64,000 nt of DNA from Enterobacter sp. 638 (GTDB lineage Bacteria > Pseudomonadota > Gammaproteobacteria > Enterobacterales > Enterobacteriaceae). The notes beneath the pieces were generated by a model. The model saw only the letters and a list, made by a program, of their open reading frames with translations, was not told the origin of the DNA and did no database searches. The stretch covers positions 1,860,001 through 1,924,000 of the forward strand of contig NC_009436.1 of NCBI RefSeq assembly GCF_000016325.1, given 5' to 3'. Below, one piece after another: positions 55,817 through 64,000 of this stretch (its first letter is position 1; every line of letters starts with the position of its first letter). The position numbers and the translations under genes are program-made.

Positions 55817-56563
55817 ATGTTAAGCATTAAAAATTTACAGGTCAGTGTGGAAGATAAAGCGATCCTGCGCGGGCTGAATATCGAGGTTCGCCCAGGAGAA
55901 GTGCATGCCATTATGGGCCCGAATGGTTCCGGTAAAAGCACGCTGTCGGCCACGCTGGCCGGACGTGAAGACTATGAAGTCGTCGGCGGAACGGTTGAAT
56001 TCAAAGGCAAAGACTTGCTGGAGCTGTCACCGGAAGACCGCGCAGGCGAAGGCATTTTTATGGCTTTCCAGTACCCGGTTGAAATCCCTGGCGTCAGCAA
56101 CCAGTTCTTCCTGCAAACCTCTCTGAATGCGGTGCGAAAATACCGCGGCGAAGAAGAACTGGATCGTTTTGATTTTCAGGATCTGATGGAAGAGAAGATC
56201 AAACTGCTGAAAATGCCGGAAGATCTGTTGACCCGCTCGGTGAACGTCGGTTTCTCCGGCGGTGAGAAAAAGCGTAACGATATCCTGCAGATGGCAGTGC
56301 TTGAACCTGAGCTGTGCATTCTGGATGAAACCGACTCCGGGCTGGACATTGATGCGCTAAAAATTGTCGCTGACGGCGTGAATTCCCTACGTGACGGCAA
56401 ACGTTCGTTCATTATCGTCACCCACTACCAGCGCATTCTGGACTATATCAAACCGGATCACGTCCATGTGCTGTACCAGGGCCGTATTGTGAAATCGGGT
56501 GATTTTACTCTGGTCAAACAACTGGAGGAGCAGGGCTATGGCTGGCTTACCGAACAGCAGTAA
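55817..56563 (+). CDS. sufC: Fe-S assembly ATPase SufC
   Basis: 248 residues, as E. coli. ABC-type ATPase that powers shape changes of SufBD. Walker A GPNGSGKST, signature FSGGEKKR, Walker B CILDETDSGLD, switch His in THYQR. 16 bases after sufB; the last 26 bases overlap sufD. Confidence 0.97.
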   Translation: MLSIKNLQVSVEDKAILRGLNIEVRPGEVHAIMGPNGSGKSTLSATLAGREDYEVVGGTVEFKGKDLLELSPEDRAGEGIFMAFQYPVEIPGVSNQFFLQTSLNAVRKYRGEEELDRFDFQDLMEEKIKLLKMPEDLLTRSVNVGFSGGEKKRNDILQMAVLEPELCILDETDSGLDIDALKIVADGVNSLRDGKRSFIIVTHYQRILDYIKPDHVHVLYQGRIVKSGDFTLVKQLEEQGYGWLTEQQ

Positions 56564-57809
56564 CGCGCTGCAACAGTGGCATCGCCTGTTCGAAGCGCAG
56601 GGCGAAACGCGTTCGGAATACGCGCAGCAGCATCTGCAACAGATGCTGCGCCTGGGGCTGCCGACGCGTAAGCATGAGAACTGGAAATACACCCCGCTGG
56701 ACGGCTTGCTGAAAAGCCAGTTTGTGACGCGACTGGCGGATGTCAGCCCGGCTCAGCGCGATGCGCTGGCGCTAAACATTGACGCCGTGCGCCTGGTGTT
56801 TGTCGACGGGTGCTATAACCCGGCGCTCAGCGATAACACCGAAGGCAGCGGTTTTGATGTCGAGATCAACGATAATCGTCAGGCCTTACCCGCACCTGTG
56901 CAGCCGGATGTGTTCCTGCATCTGACCGAAAGCCTTTCTCAGAGCGTGACGCACATTCGCATCAAGCGTAATCAGCGTCCGGCAAAACCGTTGCTGTTGC
57001 TGCATATCACGCAAGGGCTTGAGGGCGACGAGGTCAACACCGCGCATTACCGTCACCACGTTGAATTGGCCGAAGGGGCCGACGCGACGGTTATTGAGCA
57101 TTACGTCAGCCTTAACGAGACCGCACATTTCACCGGTGCGCGAGTGACGATGAACGTGGCGGCGAATGCGCAACTGCATCACATCAAGCTGGCGTTCGAG
57201 AACCCGGCGTGTCATCACTTTGCCCATAACGATCTGTTTATGGCGGCCGATGCGGCGGCGTTTAGCCACAGCTTCCTGCTCGGCGGGTCGGTGCTGCGTC
57301 ATAACACCAGCACTCAGCTCAACGGCGAAAATACGACGCTGCGCATTAACAGCCTGGCGATGCCGGTGAAATCTGAAGTGTGCGATACGCGTACCTGGGT
57401 TGAGCACAACAAGGGCTACTGCAACAGCCGTCAGATGCACAAAATTATCGTCAACGATAAAGGCCGTGCGGTGTTTAACGGCATGATCAACGTTGCGCAA
57501 CACGCCATCAAAACTGATGGGCAGATGACCAACAACAATTTGCTGCTGGGGCGTTTGTCTGAGGTGGATACCAAGCCGCAGCTCGAAATTTACGCCGATG
57601 ACGTGAAGTGCAGCCATGGCGCGACGGTCGGTCGTATCGACGACGAACAGATGTTCTATCTCCGTTCGCGTGGGATCGATAAACAGGCCGCGCAGAAAAT
57701 GATCATCTACGCGTTTGCCGCGGAGCTGACGGAAGCGCTCGGCGATGAAGAACTCAAACAGCAGGTGTTGGCGCGTATTGGTCAGCGTCTGCCTGGAGGC
57801 AAAGCATGA
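56538..57809 (+). CDS. sufD: Fe-S assembly subunit SufD
   Basis: 423 residues, as E. coli SufD. Paralogue of SufB; needed for iron entry in the SufBC2D scaffold. Beta-helix core with conserved blocks such as ...[26 protein letters not shown] (conserved His and Cys). Start 56538 ([15 protein letters not shown]) with GGAGCAGGG upstream; it begins inside sufC, so the two are translationally coupled. Confidence 0.97.
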   Translation: MAGLPNSSNALQQWHRLFEAQGETRSEYAQQHLQQMLRLGLPTRKHENWKYTPLDGLLKSQFVTRLADVSPAQRDALALNIDAVRLVFVDGCYNPALSDNTEGSGFDVEINDNRQALPAPVQPDVFLHLTESLSQSVTHIRIKRNQRPAKPLLLLHITQGLEGDEVNTAHYRHHVELAEGADATVIEHYVSLNETAHFTGARVTMNVAANAQLHHIKLAFENPACHHFAHNDLFMAADAAAFSHSFLLGGSVLRHNTSTQLNGENTTLRINSLAMPVKSEVCDTRTWVEHNKGYCNSRQMHKIIVNDKGRAVFNGMINVAQHAIKTDGQMTNNNLLLGRLSEVDTKPQLEIYADDVKCSHGATVGRIDDEQMFYLRSRGIDKQAAQKMIIYAFAAELTEALGDEELKQQVLARIGQRLPGGKA

Positions 57810-59026
57810 GTTTCCCGGTAGAGAAAGTGCGGGCGGATTTCCCTGTCCTGACCCGTGAAGTCAACGGTTTGCCGCTTGCCTATCTCGACAGCGCCGCCAG
57901 CGCGCAAAAGCCGAATCAGGTGATTGACGCCGAGATGGAATTTTACCGCCACGGCTATGCGGCCGTGCATCGCGGCATTCATACCCTGAGCGCAGAAGCC
58001 ACTCAGCGCATGGAAAATGTCCGCACGCAGGTAGCGGCATTCCTGAACGCCCGTTCAGCGGAAGAGCTGGTGTTTGTGCGCGGCACAACAGAGGGGATCA
58101 ACCTGGTCGCCAATAGCTGGGGCAATGCGCAGGTGCATGCGGGCGATAATATCGTGATCACCCAGATGGAGCACCACGCCAATATCGTGCCGTGGCAGAT
58201 GCTCTGTGAGCGCTCAGGCGCACAGCTGCGCGTCATTCCACTTAACGTGGACGGCACGTTGCAGCTGGAACAGCTCGACGCGTTGCTTGACGCGCGTACG
58301 CGACTGGTGGCGATTACGCAGATCTCTAACGTTCTTGGCACCGCGAATCCGGTCGCAGAAATCATTGCGAAAGCGCATCAGGCTGGCGCAAAAGTGCTGG
58401 TGGATGGCGCACAGGCCGTTATGCATCACACTATTGACGTGCAGGCGCTGGACTGTGATTTTTACGTGTTTTCCGGTCACAAGCTGTATGGCCCAACCGG
58501 AATCGGTGTGCTGTATGTGAAAGAAGATATTTTGCAGGCGATGCCGCCGTGGGAAGGGGGCGGATCGATGATTGCGACCGTCAGCCTGACGCAAGGCACG
58601 ACCTACGCCAAAGCCCCGTGGCGCTTTGAAGCGGGTACACCGAATACGGGCGGGATCATCGGGCTGGGTGCGGCAATCGACTACGTTTCCACACTCGGTT
58701 TGGATGCTATCGCCGAGTATGAAGCGTCGCTGATGCGCTATGCGCTGGCGGAAATGGCCAGCGTCCCGGATCTCACGCTGTACGGCCCTGACGCGCGTAA
58801 AGGCGTTATTGCCTTTAATCTGGGCAAACATCACGCTTACGACGTGGGCAGTTTCCTTGATAATTATGGCGTGGCGGTACGAACGGGTCACCACTGCGCA
58901 ATGCCGCTGATGGCGTTTTACCAGGTCCCGGCAATGTGCCGCGCGTCGCTGGTGATGTATAACACGACGGAAGAGGTCGACAGGCTGGTGACGGGGCTCA
59001 AACGCATCCATCATCTCCTGGGATAA
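57806..59026 (+). CDS. sufS: Cysteine desulfurase SufS
   Basis: 406 residues, as E. coli. PLP enzyme of the group II desulfurases that takes sulfur from cysteine (and selenium from selenocysteine). PLP Lys in [12 protein letters not shown] and catalytic Cys in [14 protein letters not shown] overlaps sufD by four bases. Passes persulfide to SufE, encoded next. Confidence 0.97.
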
Positions 59027-59040
59027 GAGAGAGGCAAGAC

Positions 59041-59457
59041 ATGGCCGCGTTGCCGGACAGAGATAAGCTGTTGCGTAACTTCACCCGTTGCGCCAACTGG
59101 GAAGAAAAGTACCTGTACATTATTGAGCTGGGCCAGCGACTGCCGGTTCTCAGCGAAGAGGCGCATAACCCGGAGAATATTATTCAGGGCTGCCAGAGCC
59201 AGGTATGGATTGTGATGCGCCAGAACGACGATGGCGTGATCGAACTGCAGGGCGATAGCGATGCGGCGATTGTCAAAGGGCTGGTGGCCGTCGTTTTCAT
59301 TCTGTATCACCAGATGTCCGCGCAGGATATTGTCGCCTTCGATATTCGCCCGTGGTTCGAACAAATGGCCCTGACCCAGCATTTAACCCCCTCCCGTTCT
59401 CAGGGGCTGGAAGCGATGATCCGCGCAATCCGCTCCAAAGCCGCTAACATTAGCTAA
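59041..59457 (+). CDS. sufE: Sulfur acceptor protein SufE
   Basis: 138 residues, as E. coli. Takes persulfide from SufS on Cys51 ([11 protein letters not shown]) and hands it to SufB. AGAGGCAAG ribosome-binding site, 14 bases after sufS. Last gene of suf; terminator follows at 59486-59515. Confidence 0.97.
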
Positions 59458-59485
59458 ACTAACAAAACAGCATTCATTCATGTTT

Positions 59486-59515
59486 CGCGAGGTGGTTCCC
59501 ATCTCGCGGGTTTTT
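59486..59515 (+). terminator. Terminator of the suf operon
   Basis: CGCGAG ... CTCGCG stem with inner TGG/CCA pairs, followed by GGTTTTT. Confidence 0.85.
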
Positions 59516-59555
59516 CAGCTTTCTGGCGTCCTGTCAGTGAATAAGGAATCTCAGC

Positions 59556-60569
59556 ATGAAGCGCGCATCTCTTATTACTCTTTTACTGATTAGCTCTTTC
59601 GGTGGCCTTCATTCTGCCAGCGCGATGGATTACCCGTTGCCGCCAGCGGGAAGCCGTCTTATTGGTCAAAATCAAACCTATTCCATCCAGGAAGGGGACA
59701 AAAACTTGCAGGCCATTGCCCGACGATTTAATACGGCGGCGCAGCTGATCCTCGAAACCAATAATACAATTGCGCCGGTTTATCCAGCGCCGGGGACGGT
59801 GATTACTATCCCATCGCAAATGCTGCTGCCCGATACGCCACGCGAGGGCATCGTGGTGAACCTGGCGGAACTGCGGCTCTATTATTTCCCGCCGGGTGAA
59901 AATATCGTCCAGGTCTATCCGCTAGGAATAGGGCAATTAGGGCTGGAGACGCCGGTCAGCACCACGCGCGTTAGCCAGAAGATCCCTAATCCTACGTGGA
60001 CGCCTACAGCGGGCATCAGAGCGCGCTCACTGGCTCAGGGCATCAAATTGCCGCCCGTAGTACCGGCAGGGCCTAATAACCCGTTAGGGCGCTTTGCATT
60101 GCGTCTGGGGATAGGTCATGGGGAATATCTTATCCACGGCACCAGTGCGCCGGATAGCGTCGGGCTGCGTGTCAGTTCCGGGTGTATGCGAATGAACGCG
60201 CCTGATATTAAAGCGCTGTTTGCGCAGGCTCGCGTGGGGACGCGCGTGCAGATCATCAATGAACCCGTGAAGTTCTCGGTAGAACCTGATGGCAGACATT
60301 ACATTGAGGTGCACCGTCCTCTGGCTCAGATTGAGGGCGAGAACCCGCAAACCACGCCAATCATCCACAACGCGGACTTTGCGTCGTTTGCGTCTCAGGA
60401 AGGGAATGACAAGGCGCTGATCGACAAAGCGTTAACGCGTCGCGCGGGGATCCCGGTCGCGGTGTCGGCCGGTAATGGCCCTTCTGCGAACAGTGCGGTA
60501 TTGTCGGTACAGAACAACCGTGTTTCAGCGGCAGTCACTGAAGGCGAGCAGGACGTGGTGATGCAGTAG
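59556..60569 (+). CDS. ldtE: L,D-transpeptidase LdtE (YnhG)
   Basis: 337 residues (334 in E. coli). Periplasmic enzyme making 3-3 cross-links in peptidoglycan. Signal peptide (1-23, SASA), LysM domain (~40-85, [20 protein letters not shown]), then the YkuD catalytic domain with [20 protein letters not shown] holding the catalytic His and Cys. The tail after residue 250 is low complexity. Own promoter, between suf and lpp as in E. coli. Confidence 0.95.
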   Translation: MKRASLITLLLISSFGGLHSASAMDYPLPPAGSRLIGQNQTYSIQEGDKNLQAIARRFNTAAQLILETNNTIAPVYPAPGTVITIPSQMLLPDTPREGIVVNLAELRLYYFPPGENIVQVYPLGIGQLGLETPVSTTRVSQKIPNPTWTPTAGIRARSLAQGIKLPPVVPAGPNNPLGRFALRLGIGHGEYLIHGTSAPDSVGLRVSSGCMRMNAPDIKALFAQARVGTRVQIINEPVKFSVEPDGRHYIEVHRPLAQIEGENPQTTPIIHNADFASFASQEGNDKALIDKALTRRAGIPVAVSAGNGPSANSAVLSVQNNRVSAAVTEGEQDVVMQ

Positions 60570-60593
60570 GCGTTCGCGGATAATAGGCAAAAA

Positions 60594-60620
60594 AAATGGC
60601 GCACAATGTGCGCCATTTTA
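60594..60620. terminator. Bidirectional terminator ldtE / lpp
   Basis: AAAATGGCGCAC-aat-GTGCGCCATTTT with A and T tails, between convergent ldtE and lpp. Confidence 0.93.
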
Positions 60621-60633
60621 TTAACAGGTACTA

Positions 60634-60882
<249 letters not shown>

Positions 60883-60907
60883 CTAGATTGAGTTAATCTC
60901 CATGTAG

Positions 60908-60945
60908 CGTTACAAGTATTACACAAAGTTTTTTAGGTTGAGAAT
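60908..60945 (-). promoter_or_regulatory. lpp promoter
   Basis: -10 AATACT (60915-60920) and TCTCAA near -35, almost the E. coli lpp sequence. Transcript should start near 60908 with a 37-base leader ending AGAGGGTATTAATA. Confidence 0.8.
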
Positions 60946-61126
60946 ATTTTTTTGATGGGAATACACCTATTTTTGATCGTTCGCTCAAAGAAGCAACGAA
61001 TCTGGGCAATTCTTTAAAAAAGCTATGTAAAAAAAGAGAATTTTCATCGGATTCATCTTAGATAAATCGCTCTTAAATAGAAAAACCCGATTTGCTTTTT
61101 AAATAATTATGTTATTGCCACAAATA

Positions 61127-61152
61127 AAAAAGCGCCCCGAGGGGCGCTTTTT
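61127..61152 (-). terminator. Terminator of pykF
   Basis: AAAAAGCGCCCC-ga-GGGGCGCTTTTT, perfect arms, T run on the minus strand, 25 bases beyond the pykF stop. Confidence 0.93.
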
Positions 61153-61177
61153 GCGAAAACAATTCGTTTGTTAATGA

Positions 61178-62599
61178 TTACAGCACGTGAACAGATGCCG
61201 TATTGGTGGTGCCGCTTGGAACCAGTGCACCAGAAACCATCACAACAACGTCGCCTTTACGTGCCAGACCACGATCAACTAACTGCAGAGCAACTTCTTT
61301 ACCCAGACGGTAGAAATCGTCGGTAGACGCGATCTCTTTCACCAGGTGTGGAATCACGCCTTTGCTCAGAACCAGCTGACGCGCAGTGGTTTCGTTGGTG
61401 GTCAGCGCCAGGATGGTCGCGCTTGGGAAGTATTTACGCACGGCTTTCGCAGATTTACCGCCCTGAGTCGCCACAACGATCAGTGGAGCGTCCAGTTTTT
61501 CAGCAGTTTCTACAGCGCCACGACAAACGGCTTCGGTGATGCGCATCTTACGGCTGTCGTTGTTGCTGTCCAGACGGCTGGTCATCACGCGGTCAGTACG
61601 CTCGCAGATGGTGGCCATGATGGTCACAGCTTCCAGCGGGTATTTACCCTTCGCGGATTCACCAGACAGCATCACTGCGTCGGTGCCATCGATGATGGCG
61701 TTCGCGACATCGCCGGCTTCAGCACGGGTAGGACGCGGGTTTTTGATCATAGAATCAAGCATCTGTGTCGCGGTGATAACCACTTTACGCGCACGAACAC
61801 ATTTCTCGATCATCATCTTCTGCGCGAAGATAACTTCTTCAACCGGGATCTCAACGCCCAGGTCGCCACGTGCAACCATGATGCCGTCTGACGCTTCGAG
61901 GATTTCGTCGAAGTTGTTCAGGCCTTCCTGGTTTTCAATCTTGGAGATGATCTGGATGTTCTCGCCACCGTGGGCTTTCAGGTGTTCACGGATTTCGACA
62001 ACGTCAGAACGCTTACGGATGAAGGAAGCCGCAACAAAGTCAACGCCTTGTTCGCAACCAAAGATCAGGTCCTGTTTGTCTTTTTCAGCCAGCGCTGGCA
62101 GAGCGATAGAAACGCCTGGCAGGTTAACGCCTTTGTTTTCGCCCAGGTCGCCGTTGTTCAGCACTTTACAAACAACGTTTTTGCCTTCGATCGCGGTAAC
62201 TTCCATACCGATCAGACCATCGTCTACCAGTACGGTGTTGCCAACAGACAGATCGCTGGTGAAGCCTTCATAAGTCACAGCCACGATGTCGCTGTTACCC
62301 ACAACGGTTTTATCCGTGGTGAAAGTGAAGGTCTGACCGGCTTTCAGGGAGACGTCGTTGCCGCCTTCCAGTTTAATGGTGCGGATTTCTGGGCCTTTGG
62401 TATCCAGCAGGATGGCTGCTTTTTTACCAGACTTGCTCATCACGTTGCGCAAGTTCTGAATACGCTGACCGTGTTCAGCATAGTCGCCGTGAGAGAAGTT
62501 CAGACGCATTACGTTCATGCCGGCGTCCAACATTTTGCTCAGCATCTCTTCAGATTCGGTTTTCGGGCCGATGGTGCAAACAATTTTCGTCTTTTTCAT
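61178..62599 (-). CDS. pykF: Pyruvate kinase I (fructose-1,6-bisphosphate-activated)
   Basis: 473 residues (470 in E. coli). Makes pyruvate and ATP from PEP and ADP. TIM-barrel A domain interrupted by the B lid domain (~70-170), with [16 protein letters not shown] (catalytic Lys) and [10 protein letters not shown]; the C-terminal domain binds the activator. Compared with E. coli there is a three-residue insertion in [13 protein letters not shown]. Runs opposite to ppsA; the Cra site upstream (62805-62818) represses pykF while Cra activates ppsA. Confidence 0.98.
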   Translation of the reverse strand: MKKTKIVCTIGPKTESEEMLSKMLDAGMNVMRLNFSHGDYAEHGQRIQNLRNVMSKSGKKAAILLDTKGPEIRTIKLEGGNDVSLKAGQTFTFTTDKTVVGNSDIVAVTYEGFTSDLSVGNTVLVDDGLIGMEVTAIEGKNVVCKVLNNGDLGENKGVNLPGVSIALPALAEKDKQDLIFGCEQGVDFVAASFIRKRSDVVEIREHLKAHGGENIQIISKIENQEGLNNFDEILEASDGIMVARGDLGVEIPVEEVIFAQKMMIEKCVRARKVVITATQMLDSMIKNPRPTRAEAGDVANAIIDGTDAVMLSGESAKGKYPLEAVTIMATICERTDRVMTSRLDSNNDSRKMRITEAVCRGAVETAEKLDAPLIVVATQGGKSAKAVRKYFPSATILALTTNETTARQLVLSKGVIPHLVKEIASTDDFYRLGKEVALQLVDRGLARKGDVVVMVSGALVPSGTTNTASVHVL

Positions 62600-62977
62600 G
62601 ACAGTCTTAGTCTTTTAAGTTGGGAAGGATATGGGAATCTCGCTCCGGGGGCGCACTGCCGCGGAGTCAAACCTGTGTTGCGAAATTTTAAATGGCACGC
62701 ACTAAGGATAGGTGACATCAAATGAGCGTGCAGAAGAAAGTGTGCCTGAGTATCAGCCCAACGGAGGAGAGGAGAAATTTTACGTTGTTTTTTGTATTCC
62801 AAGGGCTGAAACCATTCACCAGGGATTAGGCGCGCATTATACGCTGATTTTCAGACAAAAGGAAAATGGAAACGGCGTTTCAAAAATAATCTGTGCAGAT
62901 TCACATAAGATTGTTATCAACGCGTTAAGGTGCAAGAGCAGGTTGTTGCGGCAGATTAGCGCTCTGCCGCGAAATGC
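62600..62977 (-). promoter_or_regulatory. pykF promoter and leader region
   Basis: 378 bases without a gene. On the minus strand: a -10 TATAAT at 62836-62841 within GCGTATAATGCGCGC, the Cra site just downstream, then a leader of about 230 bases before the ATG. Right of 62860 lies upstream sequence between pykF and the PLP enzyme gene, with no further site recognised. Confidence 0.7.
62805..62818. promoter_or_regulatory. Cra (FruR) operator of pykF
   Basis: GCTGAAACCATTCA matches the Cra consensus GCTGAAWCGATTCA except for one central base. It lies about 10-25 bases past the putative start of transcription, a repressing position. Confidence 0.8.
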
Positions 62978-64000
62978 TTAAATTGTCAGCGCCTGCTCCA
63001 GGTCGGCAATCAGGTCGCTCGCATCCTCTATTCCGACAGACAGGCGAATCAGTTGCGGAACAATACCGTTTGCCAGCCGCTGTTCGAGGGGAATGGACGC
63101 GTGCGTCATGCTGTAAGGCTGGCTAACAAGGCTTTCTACGCCGCCCAGGCTTTCGGCTAGCGTAAACAGCTTCAGCTTGCGGATGATGTCCGTTGCCCGT
63201 TGCGCATCGCCTTTCACCACCACCGAAATCATCCCGCCGGGCAGTGCCATCTGGGTGCGGGCCAGCTGATAATGGGGATGAGATTCCAGCCACGGGAACC
63301 AGACTTTTTCAATTTGTGGATGCTGCTCAAGTCGTTGCGCAATCGCCAGCGCATTCGCACTGTGCTTTTCCACGCGCAAGGCGAGAGTACGAATCCCGCG
63401 TAAGGTCAGGAAACTGCTGAACGGATCGAGGACGCCGCCAATCGCGTTTTGCAAATAGCCCAGCTTTTCAGCCAAAGGGCTATTACTGCCGACCACCGCC
63501 AGCCCTGCGACTACGTCCGAGTGGCCATTGAGGTATTTCGTCGCGGAATGCACCACGATATCAAAACCAAATTCCAGCGGACGATGAATAACCGGCGATG
63601 CAAAGGTGTTATCCGCGACGCTAATAATGTTATGGCGACGGGCGATAGCGGCGATCCCCGCGAGGTCGGCCAGTTTCAGCAGGGGGTTGGTCGGCGTTTC
63701 CACCCAAATCATTTTGGTCTCGGGGCGGATGGCCGCGTCCAGCGCGGCAAGATCGCCGGGCTTCACCCAGCTCACCTGTAACCCTGTACTGCGTTTGCGC
63801 ACATTTTCGATCAGGCGATACGTTCCGCCGTATACGTCGTCAATCGCGACGATATGGCTGTCTTTATCCAGCAGCTCCAGCACGGTGGCGATGGCCGCCA
63901 GTCCTGATGCAAACGCAAATCCGCGTGTACCGCTCTCCAGTTCAGCGATGGCGGTTTCCAGCGCATGACGAGTCGGATTACCGCTGCGGGAATATTCGTA
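62978..64000 (-). CDS. Cys/Met-metabolism PLP enzyme, cystathionine gamma-synthase/lyase-like (N terminus outside window)
   Basis: 341 residues visible, open to the last base of the window, so the gene starts beyond 64000; about 40 N-terminal residues are missing. Fold type I PLP enzyme: YSRSGNPTR near the visible start, the PLP-phosphate and ring contacts DDVYGGTYRL and SVADNTFASP, and Lys in HSATKYLNGHSDVVAG. The C-terminal ESLGGVESLVSQPYSMTHAS and RLSVGIEDASDLIADLEQAL fit cystathionine gamma-synthase, gamma-lyase (MccB) or related enzymes; these cannot be told apart by eye. Not at this place in E. coli K-12, where ydhZ-type genes follow pykF. Confidence 0.87.
   Translation of the reverse strand, partial: YEYSRSGNPTRHALETAIAELESGTRGFAFASGLAAIATVLELLDKDSHIVAIDDVYGGTYRLIENVRKRSTGLQVSWVKPGDLAALDAAIRPETKMIWVETPTNPLLKLADLAGIAAIARRHNIISVADNTFASPVIHRPLEFGFDIVVHSATKYLNGHSDVVAGLAVVGSNSPLAEKLGYLQNAIGGVLDPFSSFLTLRGIRTLALRVEKHSANALAIAQRLEQHPQIEKVWFPWLESHPHYQLARTQMALPGGMISVVVKGDAQRATDIIRKLKLFTLAESLGGVESLVSQPYSMTHASIPLEQRLANGIVPQLIRLSVGIEDASDLIADLEQALTI

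Overview
The window is a stretch of enterobacterial chromosome. Gene content, order and near-identical proteins match the thrS-pheST-ihfA-btu-aroH-ppsA-suf-lpp-pykF segment of Escherichia coli and its close relatives (Citrobacter, Enterobacter, Lelliottia, Kluyvera). The species cannot be fixed from sequence alone. I see no tRNA, rRNA, CRISPR array, insertion sequence, integrase or prophage gene.

Layout. 1-6.6 kb: end of the chitobiose operon (chbF, chbG), catalase HPII (katE), cedA, cystine transporter tcyP and SOS gene ydjM. 6.7-13.3 kb: a kduD-like dehydrogenase not found here in E. coli K-12, hxpB, yniB, yniA, ydiZ, pfkB, ydiY, an unrecognised exported 77-residue protein, and two tiny membrane-protein genes (yniD and a yncL-like gene). 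13.3-20.8 kb: the translation operon thrS-infC-rpmI-rplT-pheM-pheST-ihfA, with its tRNA-mimicking operator, AUU start and phenylalanine attenuator. 20.9-26.3 kb: btuCED, nlpC, ydiV and selO. 26.3-32.3 kb: a complete hemin-uptake operon hemP-hmuRSTUV behind a near-consensus Fur box. 32.3-42.7 kb: aroH with a TrpR operator, ppsR and ppsA, the small RNA RprA, ydiK, ydiJ, menI, ydiH.

42.7-53.6 kb is an accessory block between ydiH and suf. It holds a formate dehydrogenase-N type operon (fdnGHI-like), a convergent formate dehydrogenase-H type gene (fdhF-like), and the blue-light/biofilm cluster ariR-ymgA-ycgZ / bluF / bluR. Both formate dehydrogenases carry cysteine where the E. coli enzymes carry selenocysteine. 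The fdhF-like gene has a sigma-54 type -24/-12 promoter and a 12-bp-arm inverted repeat upstream that looks like an enhancer. The bluR cluster has repeated TGTACA motifs in its control regions, and bluF is split by one extra T.

53.6-64 kb: the iron/stress-controlled suf operon (sufABCDSE), L,D-transpeptidase ldtE, Braun lipoprotein lpp, pykF with a Cra site, and a PLP-dependent Cys/Met-metabolism enzyme that runs off the right edge.

How it fits together: iron appears several times (Fur-controlled hemin uptake and suf), carbon flux is set by Cra and kinase/phosphatase genes (pfkB, ppsA/ppsR, pykF), and the envelope is served by nlpC, RprA, ldtE and lpp. The most unusual part is the selenium-independent formate oxidation pair beside the blue-light cluster.
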